Assembly: GCA_002401525.1 (NCBI GenBank)
Contig: NVTH01000075.1
Location: 1 to 12,633 of the forward strand
From: Moraxellaceae bacterium
GTDB lineage: Bacteria > Pseudomonadota > Gammaproteobacteria > Pseudomonadales > UBA3067
Length of the DNA stretch: 12,633 nucleotides
Reading direction: 5' to 3'
This document shows positions 1-7,923 of this stretch, piece after piece (the first letter of the stretch is position 1; every line of letters begins with the position of its first letter). The notes under the pieces were generated by a model, which did not search any database, was not told the origin of the DNA, and saw only the letters and a program-made list of their open reading frames with translations. The translations under genes and the position numbers were made by a program.

Positions 1-3000
1 AATTTGATCAATACTGTCGTGATAAGCCTTATAGCGCCGTGATTGATTCGTTTCGCGAGTTAGCTCGTCAGCTTTTGACTGAGACGGAGGAGCGTATTGC
101 CCAGTGGAAGGAGAAAATTCTCGAAGCAGTAGGGATCAATGGGCAAATCATTATTGATGTGATTCCTGAAGTTAGACTGATTATTAATGATCAAGAGGAG
201 GTTGAAAGTTTAGGGGCAGCGGAATCTCGCGTGCGATTCGAATATACCTTATCGCAGTTTATTGGCATATTTTGTCATCGGGACCATCCCTTGGTGGTGT
301 TTTGGGATGATTTGCAATGGGCGGATACGGCGTCTTTGGAGTTGGTTGAACGACTTATTACAGACGAAAAATTTAGTTATCTTTTTCTAATCGGTGCTTA
401 TAGGGATAACGAAGTAGATGATTCTCATCCCCTTATTCTCACGTTAAAAAATATTGTTAAACAGGAGCAGCAGTACACGAGTATTCTATTGGCTCCTTTG
501 GGTGCGAAGCATGTTGCCGAATTTGTGGCGGACTCCTTAAAGGAAAAGCCCTCTGAGGTGAGGGAATTATCGGCTTTAGTGCAAAATAAAACTGGCGGTA
601 ATCCATTTTTTATCGAAGAATTCCTGAAATCACTGTATTCCGACCAGCTGATAAAATTTGAGGCAAAGAAAAATCGCTGGACCTGGAGCTTGGAAGAAAT
701 TGAAGCCAGAGGGATTACCGATAACGTCGTGGAATTGATGGCAGGGAAGATTTCTGACCTTGGTCCTGACGTCAATCGGGTTCTAAATTTGGCGTCTTGT
801 ATTGGTAATATTTTTGATCTTTCCATCTTGGCCGGGGTGTACGGTAAAACCGAGAAAGACACTGCGCAGGTGGTTTTAAAAGCGATCAAAGTAGGTTTGA
901 TCTTGCCTCTAGGGGAGGCCTATAAGCTGGTGCAAGTGGATGAGCATCTTGAGAAGTTTTCCCAAAAAATCGTAGTCCGCTATCGATTTTCACACGATAG
1001 AATTCAGCAAGCGGCGCACTCATTGATTGAGGAGGAGGAACAGCGCGAGATTCATTTTCAAATTGGTAATCTGTTGGTTCGAAAATACAAAGACAATATT
1101 GAAGAGTACGTTTTTGAGATTACCAACCAACTTAATATGGGCTGTAGTTTAATTGAAAATGATGAGCAACGATTTCAACTGGTGAATCTCAATGTGCTTT
1201 CTGCAAGAAAAGCCAAACAGTCGATTGCTTATGACTTAGCTAATAAATACATTAGTGTGGGCATTGACTTGATGGGGCAAGAGTTATGGGTTGAAAAATA
1301 TTATCAGACCACCTTGGATTTATTTAGCTTTGCGACCGAGGTAGCGTATCTAACTCAGCATTATGCTCGAATGGATGAGTGTGCTGAGCAAGTGCTCAAT
1401 CACTGTCATGAAACGGTGGAAATGATCCCTGTTTATGAATCATTGATGAACGCCAATACCGCGCAAGAAAAAAACTTGAGAACGGTAGAGATTGGCCTCG
1501 AAGTACTGGGTTTGTTAGGGATTAAATTGCATCCTAATCCGGGGCCGATGATCATTCTAAAAGAACTTGCGCTGACCAAGTGGATGATGCGCAATAGGTC
1601 AATGGATGACCTGCTAAATCTTCCTGCATTGACGGATCCAGAAAAGTTATCGACTTTAAGGGTGTTCTCCTGCATCACAACCTCCGCCTATCTAATGAAC
1701 CCTGAATTAACCTTAGTGATGGCCTTAAAATGCATGCAGATCACCTTAAAACACGGCATGAGTTCATTGACCGCTTATGCTGTGTCGGTGTACGCGCTGA
1801 TTACCAGTGGTGTGCTGAGGAATTATGATAAGGGCTTCGAATACGGCAAGCTGGCACAAGCGATCTTAGATAAACAAGGCGAAAAAAAATACCGACCTTA
1901 TTCAGAAATGATTGTGTTGTTAATGACCCATCATTGGAAAATTCCGTTGCGTGACGACATTGGGGAATACGAAAGGCTGTACAAATTAAGCATGGAAATA
2001 GGCTCGCTGTTTGACGCGGCGCTCAACTGCAGCATGCCTGCCTTTTTTAAATACATATTGGGCGACAATTTGGACGAGGTATTTGAAGAGTCACAGATTG
2101 CCTATGATGCCTCGGTAAAATTGGGGCAAAGTATGATGATTGATCGAATGGCGATGATTCTGCAGTTCCTCAGTTTGCAATTGGGAAAGGAACCTTTTAC
2201 GGAAACGATTACCGGTAAGTATTACAATGAAGAAGTAGCAATTGCTGACTATGTAGAGACTAAAAACCTGAGTGGAGTATTAGCGACTTGTGTGTTTAAA
2301 CAAATGTATTTGTATGTTTTTCAGCGTATCGAATCGGCCTATGATTTAGTTCCTATGATTGAAAAATATATGTTGGCGGGGTTGTCTAACCCCGTGGAGC
2401 CCCTCGCACAATATTACGTGGCGGTGTCCTTAGCGAGTTATTATCCAAAGCTATCCATCGGTAAAAAAATCATCGCACGAATCAAAATGAGGCGTTATTT
2501 ACGTAAGTTGCAACTCGCAGCAAAGCATTGCCCTGAGAACTATTTATTTCGAGTCTTAGGGCTGAAAGCGGAAATAAATCGTTGCTTGGGAAACTCTTCA
2601 CAGGCAACGTATTATTATAATCGTACGATCAAAGAGATTCGTCCAGGGGATTATAATTCTGACCGAGCCGTTATATTGGAACGAATGGGCACGTTCCATC
2701 TTCAGCTGGATGAAAAGTTCACTGCCAAATGTTTAATTCAAGCTTCCATCGCTGCTTTTCGGGCTTGGGGTTGTAAGCCAAAGGTAGAGATTTTACAGAA
2801 AGAGCACCGCCGGTTGTTGAAATGGCAGGGGTACGAAGAGGTGGCTGTTGCTGAGGACGAACAATCTTCTGATTCTATTCAAGACGTAGACGTGTTAATG
2901 AAAACCGCGCAGACGTTGAGTAAAGAGATTGTCTTGTCGCGGATGGTTGATCGTTTAATGAAGCTTTTGATTGAGAACGCGGGGGCGGAGAAAGCAGTAT

Positions 3001-5348
3001 TGATTTTGAAGCATGGTGCTGAAGGCAAAGGAGTGCTTAAAGTTGAAGCAGGGATTTCAATTAATAAAGAGTTTACTGAGGTCTGCCCATTGGATCTTGA
3101 ACTTAGCAAGCAGCTGCCCATTGCCATTGCACGTTACGTGGCGAAGACCAATGAAAATTTAATTTTGGACAATGCAGGACAAGCGTCGACGTTTTCTCAA
3201 GACGACTATATTCAGCTGGAACGACCTAAGTCAATTATTTGTGCGCCGCTATTAAAACAAAACGAACTGTTAGGTATTTTGTATTTGGAAAACAATCAAG
3301 CCACGGGTGTATTTACTCCGGATCGCGTGGAGGTGTTGAAGTTTATTTGCTCACAGGCAGCGATTGCCATTGAAAATGCAAAGCTGTACGGTGATTTAGA
3401 AGCCTCCGAAGACAAGTATCGCAGTATCTTTGAAAACTCAAATGAAGGCATATTACGATTATCAAAATCCGGGACGTTTATTGCCGCAAACGGAGCGCTA
3501 GCGACTCTATTGAATTACCCGAGTGCTGAGACTTTGGTGAGTGAGCGCGTTAATGTGGCTGATTTTTTGATGGGAGAAATTAAGGAAAGTCTTATCTATC
3601 GTCTGAACAAAAACAAGGCGATCTACGATTATGAAACGCAGGTGATTCGGCAGGGTGGTGAACGTTGTTATGTGGAATTAAGTGTCCATAGCGTGATCGA
3701 TAAAGAGGGCAATTTAAAGCATTTTGAGGGCACCGTGCGGGATATCTCGCAGCGTAAAAGAGCCGAGATGATGAAGGTTCAAAAAGATAGCGCTGAAGCG
3801 GCCACTGAAGCTAAAAGCCAATTTTTGGCGAGTATGAGTCACGAAATTAGAACCCCGATGAATGGCGTGATAGGGATTGTTGATTTATTAAGGGATACCC
3901 CGCTTAATAAATCTCAATCCCGCTATTTGGATATTATTCATAATTCGGGGCATGCGTTATTGGATATCATTAATGACGTATTGGATTATTCTAAAATTGA
4001 AGCCGGTAAGATGGAGCTGGAGAATATTTCATTTGATTTGTTTGAAGTGATTGAAAATGCAGCCTGTCTTTTTATTGTTAAAGCAAAAGATAAAAATCTT
4101 GAATTAATCAGCACGCCCCGGCCAGGCACGCCGCGTTATGTTTTTGGCGACCCCGCGCGACTTCGACAAATAATTATTAATTTAATGGGTAACTCCTTTA
4201 AGTTTACAGAGCAGGGGCAGGTTTGGTTGACAGTTCAGCCCAGCGAAGCAGACAAGACTAAATTGTTGTTCAGAATTTCTGATACTGGGATCGGCATTGC
4301 TAAAGATAACATTGGCAAAATATTTGAATCTTATGGGCAGGCCGAAGGTGACACCGCCCGAAAATTTGGCGGCACAGGCTTAGGGCTGAATATTTGTCAA
4401 CAGCTGGTACAGCTGATGGGGGGCGAAATAGGCATTGAAAGTGAGCTAGGGGAAGGCTCGACTTTTTGGTTTACGATGAACGCCGAACCCGATAATGATT
4501 GTCTAAACAAGGAAGATCAAGCAAATCTGGAAACACTGGTTCAACAGCATCGATTGTTTTACGTGGATTCCAATGCCACTTATCGAGAACTGATGGCGGA
4601 GTACTGCTCAAGTCATGGATTGACCACCACTGTGGCGGGTTGCTTTGAAGAAGCGTTTAATTCGCTCACAGAGATTGGCGATGATGTCACACTCATGATT
4701 GTGAACCAGGACATCGAGGGCGGTTCTGGGCTAGAATTTTGTCAAAAGGTAGAGCTTGAATACCTACGTCAAAAAGCAGTTAAATTAATTTACGTGCATC
4801 CTCCGGCGAAGGAATTATCGGATAGTGAATTGGAAAGTTATTCGATTACTGAATCTTTTGAAAAACCGCTTTCTGTGGCGAGTTTGTTTGATCGAAGCAT
4901 GGAAATTCTTGCGCCGAAATCTTTGTCTAGTAAACGCGAAGAGGATGTTCATGAAGTTGATTTCAGCCGATTAAGAGTCTTGGTGGCAGAAGATAATGTA
5001 GTCAATCAGGTGGTGATTAAGAAGATGCTGGAAAAAATCGGTTCGCAGTGTCATTTGACACCGGACGGCGGGGCGGCGTACGAATATTACGTCGATCACT
5101 ATTCAGAAATTGATGTCATTTTGATGGATTGTCAGATGCCCGTCATGGACGGCTACGAGACCACTGAAAAAATTCGCGAGTTTGAAGCTCAGCGTGGGCT
5201 GGATGCCGTTCCCATCTTGGCATTGACCGCGCACGCCATGTCCGACAATAAAGACGCCTGCATGAAGGTGGGTATGAATGATGTAATTACCAAGCCCATT
5301 GTGATTAAAACGCTCAAAGAAAGATTAGCATTTCACATTGCGATGTAA
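1..5348 (+). CDS. AAA ATPase / GAF / PAS hybrid histidine kinase with two receiver domains, 5'-truncated by the window
   Basis: The reading frame is already open at the left edge (first full codon at base 3), and the residues before the GTG at 39 continue the family pattern, so that GTG is not the real start. Numbering from it: end of an AAA-type ATPase domain (1-340) with Walker B LVVFWDD (85-91), YRDNEV (121-126) and TGGNPFF (185-191); a long helical, probably TPR-like region (345-945); GAF (about 949-1117); PAS (1125-1240); HisKA with phosphorylatable His1268 in SHEIRTP; HATPase with DTGIGI at 1415 and a later GGTGLGL; receiver 1 (1505-1620); receiver 2 (1645-1768) with acceptor Asp1697. 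Proteins of this architecture usually begin with a Ser/Thr kinase domain and the Walker A motif, both outside the window. Receiver 1 has Asn1556 where the phosphoryl-accepting Asp belongs, so it is probably inactive. No C-terminal HPt domain is present. There is no transmembrane segment in the visible part, so it is probably cytoplasmic. The input signal is unknown. Confidence 0.93.
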   Translation, partial: FDQYCRDKPYSAVIDSFRELARQLLTETEERIAQWKEKILEAVGINGQIIIDVIPEVRLIINDQEEVESLGAAESRVRFEYTLSQFIGIFCHRDHPLVVFWDDLQWADTASLELVERLITDEKFSYLFLIGAYRDNEVDDSHPLILTLKNIVKQEQQYTSILLAPLGAKHVAEFVADSLKEKPSEVRELSALVQNKTGGNPFFIEEFLKSLYSDQLIKFEAKKNRWTWSLEEIEARGITDNVVELMAGKISDLGPDVNRVLNLASCIGNIFDLSILAGVYGKTEKDTAQVVLKAIKVGLILPLGEAYKLVQVDEHLEKFSQKIVVRYRFSHDRIQQAAHSLIEEEEQREIHFQIGNLLVRKYKDNIEEYVFEITNQLNMGCSLIENDEQRFQLVNLNVLSARKAKQSIAYDLANKYISVGIDLMGQELWVEKYYQTTLDLFSFATEVAYLTQHYARMDECAEQVLNHCHETVEMIPVYESLMNANTAQEKNLRTVEIGLEVLGLLGIKLHPNPGPMIILKELALTKWMMRNRSMDDLLNLPALTDPEKLSTLRVFSCITTSAYLMNPELTLVMALKCMQITLKHGMSSLTAYAVSVYALITSGVLRNYDKGFEYGKLAQAILDKQGEKKYRPYSEMIVLLMTHHWKIPLRDDIGEYERLYKLSMEIGSLFDAALNCSMPAFFKYILGDNLDEVFEESQIAYDASVKLGQSMMIDRMAMILQFLSLQLGKEPFTETITGKYYNEEVAIADYVETKNLSGVLATCVFKQMYLYVFQRIESAYDLVPMIEKYMLAGLSNPVEPLAQYYVAVSLASYYPKLSIGKKIIARIKMRRYLRKLQLAAKHCPENYLFRVLGLKAEINRCLGNSSQATYYYNRTIKEIRPGDYNSDRAVILERMGTFHLQLDEKFTAKCLIQASIAAFRAWGCKPKVEILQKEHRRLLKWQGYEEVAVAEDEQSSDSIQDVDVLMKTAQTLSKEIVLSRMVDRLMKLLIENAGAEKAVLILKHGAEGKGVLKVEAGISINKEFTEVCPLDLELSKQLPIAIARYVAKTNENLILDNAGQASTFSQDDYIQLERPKSIICAPLLKQNELLGILYLENNQATGVFTPDRVEVLKFICSQAAIAIENAKLYGDLEASEDKYRSIFENSNEGILRLSKSGTFIAANGALATLLNYPSAETLVSERVNVADFLMGEIKESLIYRLNKNKAIYDYETQVIRQGGERCYVELSVHSVIDKEGNLKHFEGTVRDISQRKRAEMMKVQKDSAEAATEAKSQFLASMSHEIRTPMNGVIGIVDLLRDTPLNKSQSRYLDIIHNSGHALLDIINDVLDYSKIEAGKMELENISFDLFEVIENAACLFIVKAKDKNLELISTPRPGTPRYVFGDPARLRQIIINLMGNSFKFTEQGQVWLTVQPSEADKTKLLFRISDTGIGIAKDNIGKIFESYGQAEGDTARKFGGTGLGLNICQQLVQLMGGEIGIESELGEGSTFWFTMNAEPDNDCLNKEDQANLETLVQQHRLFYVDSNATYRELMAEYCSSHGLTTTVAGCFEEAFNSLTEIGDDVTLMIVNQDIEGGSGLEFCQKVELEYLRQKAVKLIYVHPPAKELSDSELESYSITESFEKPLSVASLFDRSMEILAPKSLSSKREEDVHEVDFSRLRVLVAEDNVVNQVVIKKMLEKIGSQCHLTPDGGAAYEYYVDHYSEIDVILMDCQMPVMDGYETTEKIREFEAQRGLDAVPILALTAHAMSDNKDACMKVGMNDVITKPIVIKTLKERLAFHIAM

Positions 5349-5371
5349 TGTTGGGAACTGACATCTGACGT

Positions 5372-5461
5372 CGATTAGAAATGCCCCGACTTTCAATGAC
5401 CCAATTATCAATGACCCAATTATCAATGATCCGACTATCAATGACCGGATTATAAATTATC
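5372..5461. repeat. 15-bp tandem repeat array, six units
   Basis: Six consecutive 15-bp units, consensus CRAYTATCAATGACC, fill exactly 90 bp. The four central units (5387-5401, 5402-5416, 5417-5431, 5432-5446) are nearly identical. The outer units at 5372-5386 and 5447-5461 each match a mosaic of the others at about 12 of 15 positions. The array lies between the convergent stops of the hybrid kinase gene and cysE, and its last unit contains the final three codons and the stop codon of cysE. No clear rho-independent terminator is visible here. Confidence 0.85.
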
Positions 5462-6328
5462 GCCATTTTCTACAATATCTTGGCACATGTCTAACGCAGG
5501 CTCCGCCACTTTGGGCTTGCCTACTATTTTAGCGGGCACCCCTGCGACGGTAACGTGAGGAGGTACGTCGACCAGTACGACGCTTCCGGCGCCGACTTTA
5601 ACGCCTTCACCAATGCGTACATTACCGAGGATTTTTGCACCGGTACTGACGAGGACGCCTTTGCCTATTTTAGGGTGGCGGTCGCCGGTCTCTTTGCCGG
5701 TTCCTCCGAGGGTAACGGATTGCATCAGGGAGACGTTGTCTTCTATGACGGTGGTTTCGCCCACCACAATGCCGGTGGCATGGTCGATCATGATTCCTTT
5801 GCCAATGCGGGCTGCGGGATGAATATCCACCGCGAATACTTCGGAGACGCGATTTTGAATAAATAACGCCAGTGACCTTCGATTTTGGCCCCATAACCAA
5901 TGCGCGATTCGGTAGGCTTGTAACGCGTGGAAACCTTTGAAATATAAGAAGGGGGTGGAATATTGGTCGCACACCGGGTCACGATCAATGACGGCGGTGA
6001 TATCTGCGCGCAAGGCGTCGATAATGCTGGGGTCGTTGGCCAGGGCTTCTTCGATAATTTCCCGTATCACCATGGCCGAAACGGTGGAGCTGTCTAATTT
6101 ATTGGACAGATGAAAGCTTATCGCCGCCTCGATGGTGAAATGATTGAGTATGGTGGAATAAAAAAAGCTCGCCAGGAAAGGCTCTTCTTGAGTCATCACG
6201 GCCGCTTCTTCGCGCATGGATTGCCACAGCGGGTCGGCAAATTTTGACGCGGAAGGGCTGGTTGAGCCGGTTTTTGCTAATGTTTCCTTTGAATCGCTTT
6301 TGGTCACGCTACTCATGTCGTATCTCAT
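5450..6328 (-). CDS. cysE: Serine O-acetyltransferase
   Basis: Transfers acetyl from acetyl-CoA to L-serine, giving O-acetylserine, the committed step of cysteine biosynthesis in the cytoplasm; the partner enzyme is O-acetylserine sulfhydrylase (CysK). The 292-residue protein has the CysE helical N-terminal domain and the left-handed beta-helix of hexapeptide repeats. Residues known from E. coli CysE are all present at a constant offset of +25: Asp117 (RDP), Asp168 and His170 in VDIHPAA, the catalytic Asp182-His183 pair in IDHATGIVVGET, and His218 in DRHPKIG. The GGTGK loop (208-212) and AGVPAKIVGKP (262-272) also match. The N-terminus is about 25 residues longer than in E. coli (273 aa) and rich in Ser, Thr and Lys. 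A second ATG at 6316 has a GAGA sequence upstream and is an equally plausible start. The last residues (DNL) are encoded inside a tandem repeat. The gene is transcribed alone, toward the kinase gene. Confidence 0.95.
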   Translation of the reverse strand: MRYDMSSVTKSDSKETLAKTGSTSPSASKFADPLWQSMREEAAVMTQEEPFLASFFYSTILNHFTIEAAISFHLSNKLDSSTVSAMVIREIIEEALANDPSIIDALRADITAVIDRDPVCDQYSTPFLYFKGFHALQAYRIAHWLWGQNRRSLALFIQNRVSEVFAVDIHPAARIGKGIMIDHATGIVVGETTVIEDNVSLMQSVTLGGTGKETGDRHPKIGKGVLVSTGAKILGNVRIGEGVKVGAGSVVLVDVPPHVTVAGVPAKIVGKPKVAEPALDMCQDIVENGDNL

Positions 6329-6684
6329 GAAATTGGGAGTGCGGTTCTTTGTACCGGATTATTTGGGGCGTTGTAAACCTTTCTTTTGTGTGTGCTTTGT
6401 GAGAGGGCGTAAGAGGTGCTTGTGATACGCCACCGAGTAATTGGCTAGTGTTATTTAAGTGATTGATATATAGAATATATTGTTAATTTGTCGCGCATTG
6501 CTATGTAAGGGTAGCTTATGATTTCGGTAGATGAATAGTGTTGGGCATCTGTTGGGGTAGAGTTGATCTATAGCCACCAGAAAGGGAGCAAAATCAAGGA
6601 TGAACTTTTAGCCGCGTGGTCTATGCTTGATACAGGGAACTCATTGTTTGTTGTATTGATGCGGCTGAAACAACTCTTGGTGGG
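6329..6684. other. 356-bp intergenic region with a possible structured leader
   Basis: This gap separates the divergent cysE gene and the unrecognised gene at 6685, so it must carry the start signals of both, but I see no convincing -35/-10 pair. An AT-rich inverted repeat, ATATAT-aga-ATATAT, lies at 6466-6480. Closer to the right-hand gene, 6606-6615 can pair with 6661-6670 (ten base pairs, one of them G-U), and a nested ATACA/TGTAT pairing is possible inside the loop. A 33-codon open frame at 6623-6724 overlaps this structure and is only a candidate. Confidence 0.45.
6606..6670 (+). promoter_or_regulatory. Possible leader stem-loop upstream of the unrecognised gene
   Basis: UUUUAGCCGC at 6606-6615 pairs with GCGGCUGAAA at 6661-6670, with one G-U pair. 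The 45-nt loop contains GATACA and TGTATT, which could form an inner helix. The structure ends 14 nt before the ATG at 6685 and could affect translation. This rests on pairing by eye only; a stem of this length could occur by chance in a 350-bp gap. Confidence 0.25.
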
Positions 6685-7278
6685 ATGCTCAGGTCTTGTC
6701 TTTCTGAACCGGATAGAGGTTTGATCAACGTGGTCAAATTAGAACAGTTTTTTGGGGTTGATTTAAGTAAGAGAGAATATGACCTCACTTCATTTATTCG
6801 TTCTGTAGGCCTAGAAAAAGAAATTCAACAGCATGCCTCAACCCAAGCCCTTGAAAAGCAGTTTGGGGAAGGCAATCGAGTGGTGCAGATTTCCAAACGT
6901 CAGGTGATTTTAAAGTCTCTGCGCACGCTCTTGGGTAATAAATTCCTGCCCTATGACTCTATTTTTTATCGGAAGGAATGCAATACCTCCAGTGATTCGG
7001 ATCGACGCTATGGCGCTGAGGAAAAACTGTTGCAGTTTTCGTTGATGATTGCCTCGGGTAAGAGCCTGCATCAGATTGAAATCGAAAAGTTTAAGCCTGA
7101 CATTCAATACCTTCGCGAGCAGTCTGCGAAACCCGATAAGCTACTCAATAAATTAGAAGGCATTATGTCGGAGGACACCCGTGCTGATATTCTTGCCTTT
7201 AAGAAGAAAAAGAAAGGCGGTGAGGGCGATGACGAGAAGGACAAGAAAAGTTCTTTCTGGCAACGACTGTTTTCTTAA
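6685..7278 (+). CDS. Unrecognised protein with Lys-rich tail and C-terminal WQRLF motif
   Basis: I do not recognise a family. The predicted product has 197 residues, no signal peptide and no clear membrane segment, so it is probably cytoplasmic. The body is charged and mostly helical in appearance (for example LEKEIQQHASTQALEKQF, 43-60). It ends in a low-complexity lysine and acidic stretch (173-188) followed by SSFWQRLFS (189-197), a short amphipathic or hydrophobic end that might bind a partner or a membrane. The start is uncertain: the ATG at 6685 has GGTGGG directly against it, which is too close to act as a ribosome binding site. GTG at 6730, nine bases after AGAGGT (6715-6720), would give a 182-residue protein beginning MVKLEQFFGVDLS. 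The codons look like ordinary coding sequence and a possible terminator follows, which supports a real gene. It stands alone between two minus-strand genes. Confidence 0.65.
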   Translation: MLRSCLSEPDRGLINVVKLEQFFGVDLSKREYDLTSFIRSVGLEKEIQQHASTQALEKQFGEGNRVVQISKRQVILKSLRTLLGNKFLPYDSIFYRKECNTSSDSDRRYGAEEKLLQFSLMIASGKSLHQIEIEKFKPDIQYLREQSAKPDKLLNKLEGIMSEDTRADILAFKKKKKGGEGDDEKDKKSSFWQRLFS

Positions 7279-7323
7279 GATACTTATCAAGCCCCCTATA
7301 GCAGAGCCTTTTAATCACTGTTG

Positions 7324-7347
7324 AGTGCATTAATGCCACTTTTTTTC
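7324..7347 (+). terminator. Candidate rho-independent terminator after the unrecognised gene
   Basis: AGTGCA pairs with TGCCACT (one bulged C) around a TTAA loop at 7324-7340, followed at once by a run of eight T (7340-7347). It lies about 46 bp after the stop at 7278 and in the right orientation for the plus-strand gene. The stem is short and only moderately GC-rich. Confidence 0.45.
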
Positions 7348-7363
7348 GTCTCTCCTTAAGCCT

Positions 7364-7879
7364 CTATTTGCCGCAGCATTTTTTATATTTACGCTCACTT
7401 CCGCAAGGGCAGGGGTCATTGCGACTGACTTTCTGGCCTTGATTTAATAAGCCTTCTAGGGGATAAACGAAATACCAGCGTTGTTGAATCTTCTTGAAAT
7501 AGGAGTTTTCTTGATGCTGTTTGGGTTCACTGTTGGCATCGTATTTGGCATCGTATTTGGTATTGTATGACGCAATAAATTCCACCCAGCCCTCGTCGTC
7601 TTGTGGCTGACCCGCTTTTTGGCTCACCACAGCGAGCCCGGTCCATTGCGCTCGATTCGCCCAATCCGCTATTTCTTTGGTATTGAGGTAGGCCTGTTGC
7701 ACCGGCAATGTGGTGTTCACTAAGTATTGAATGTTGCCGCTGACGTGCGCGCTGTAGCGAGACCTCATCAATTGTGCCGCGCTTTCAGCGTGCTTTACAC
7801 CTTGGTGCAAAAGGTGGCAGCATTCGGTATATAACTGGTTGCTATCGCAGGGGCATTTTGATGTGTCTTTTGTTTGCAT
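7364..7879 (-). CDS. ychJ: YchJ family protein with two SEC-C metal-binding motifs
   Basis: Member of the YchJ (UPF0225) family: an NTF2-like central domain between two zinc-binding SEC-C motifs. The molecular role is not established. From the ATG at 7879 the protein has 171 residues (E. coli YchJ: 152). The N-terminal motif reads [13 protein letters not shown] and the C-terminal one [16 protein letters not shown], both with all Cys ligands. [10 protein letters not shown] and the conserved RNDPCPCGS context match the family. A TTG 18 bases upstream (7897) would add six residues (product starting MRINCP), but it has no ribosome binding site, so I prefer the ATG. The extra length comes partly from a tetrapeptide repeat ([12 protein letters not shown]) and a Gln/Glu-rich insert before [18 protein letters not shown]. 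The gene diverges from sbcB with only 44 bp between the starts. Confidence 0.9.
   Translation of the reverse strand: MQTKDTSKCPCDSNQLYTECCHLLHQGVKHAESAAQLMRSRYSAHVSGNIQYLVNTTLPVQQAYLNTKEIADWANRAQWTGLAVVSQKAGQPQDDEGWVEFIASYNTKYDAKYDANSEPKQHQENSYFKKIQQRWYFVYPLEGLLNQGQKVSRNDPCPCGSERKYKKCCGK
7533..7568. repeat. 12-bp in-frame tandem repeat inside ychJ
   Basis: TTGGCATCGTAT occurs twice without change (7533-7544 and 7545-7556), followed by a third copy differing at two positions (7557-7568). The unit is four codons long, so copy changes keep the frame. On the minus strand it encodes the repeated [12 protein letters not shown] segment. Confidence 0.85.
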
Positions 7880-7910
7880 GGGGCAATTAATTCTCAACGA
7901 TTAAAGAGGG

Positions 7911-7917
7911 AGGAGGT
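7911..7917 (+). promoter_or_regulatory. Strong ribosome binding site of sbcB
   Basis: AGGAGGT lies six bases before the ATG at 7924, an almost ideal Shine-Dalgarno sequence and spacing, which fixes the sbcB start. The 44-bp spacer to ychJ is too small to hold two independent promoters, so at least one of the two genes must have promoter elements inside the other's coding region. Confidence 0.85.
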
Positions 7918-7923
7918 CAATCC

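Noticed and set aside
5372..5461. Tandem repeats as a CRISPR array
   Set aside because: The units are 15 bp and directly adjacent with no unique spacers, and no cas gene is present.
5555..5866. 103-codon plus-strand open frame opposite cysE
   Set aside because: It lies wholly antisense to a confidently identified CysE with all catalytic residues; its composition reflects the shadow of that gene.
7198..7222. A-rich run at the Lys codons as a programmed frameshift site
   Set aside because: The bases do not form a slippery heptamer in the zero frame, and no continuing alternative frame or downstream structure was evident.
7880..7897. TTG start giving ychJ six extra residues
   Set aside because: No Shine-Dalgarno sequence precedes it, and the ATG at 7879 places the first SEC-C motif close to the N-terminus as in other YchJ proteins.
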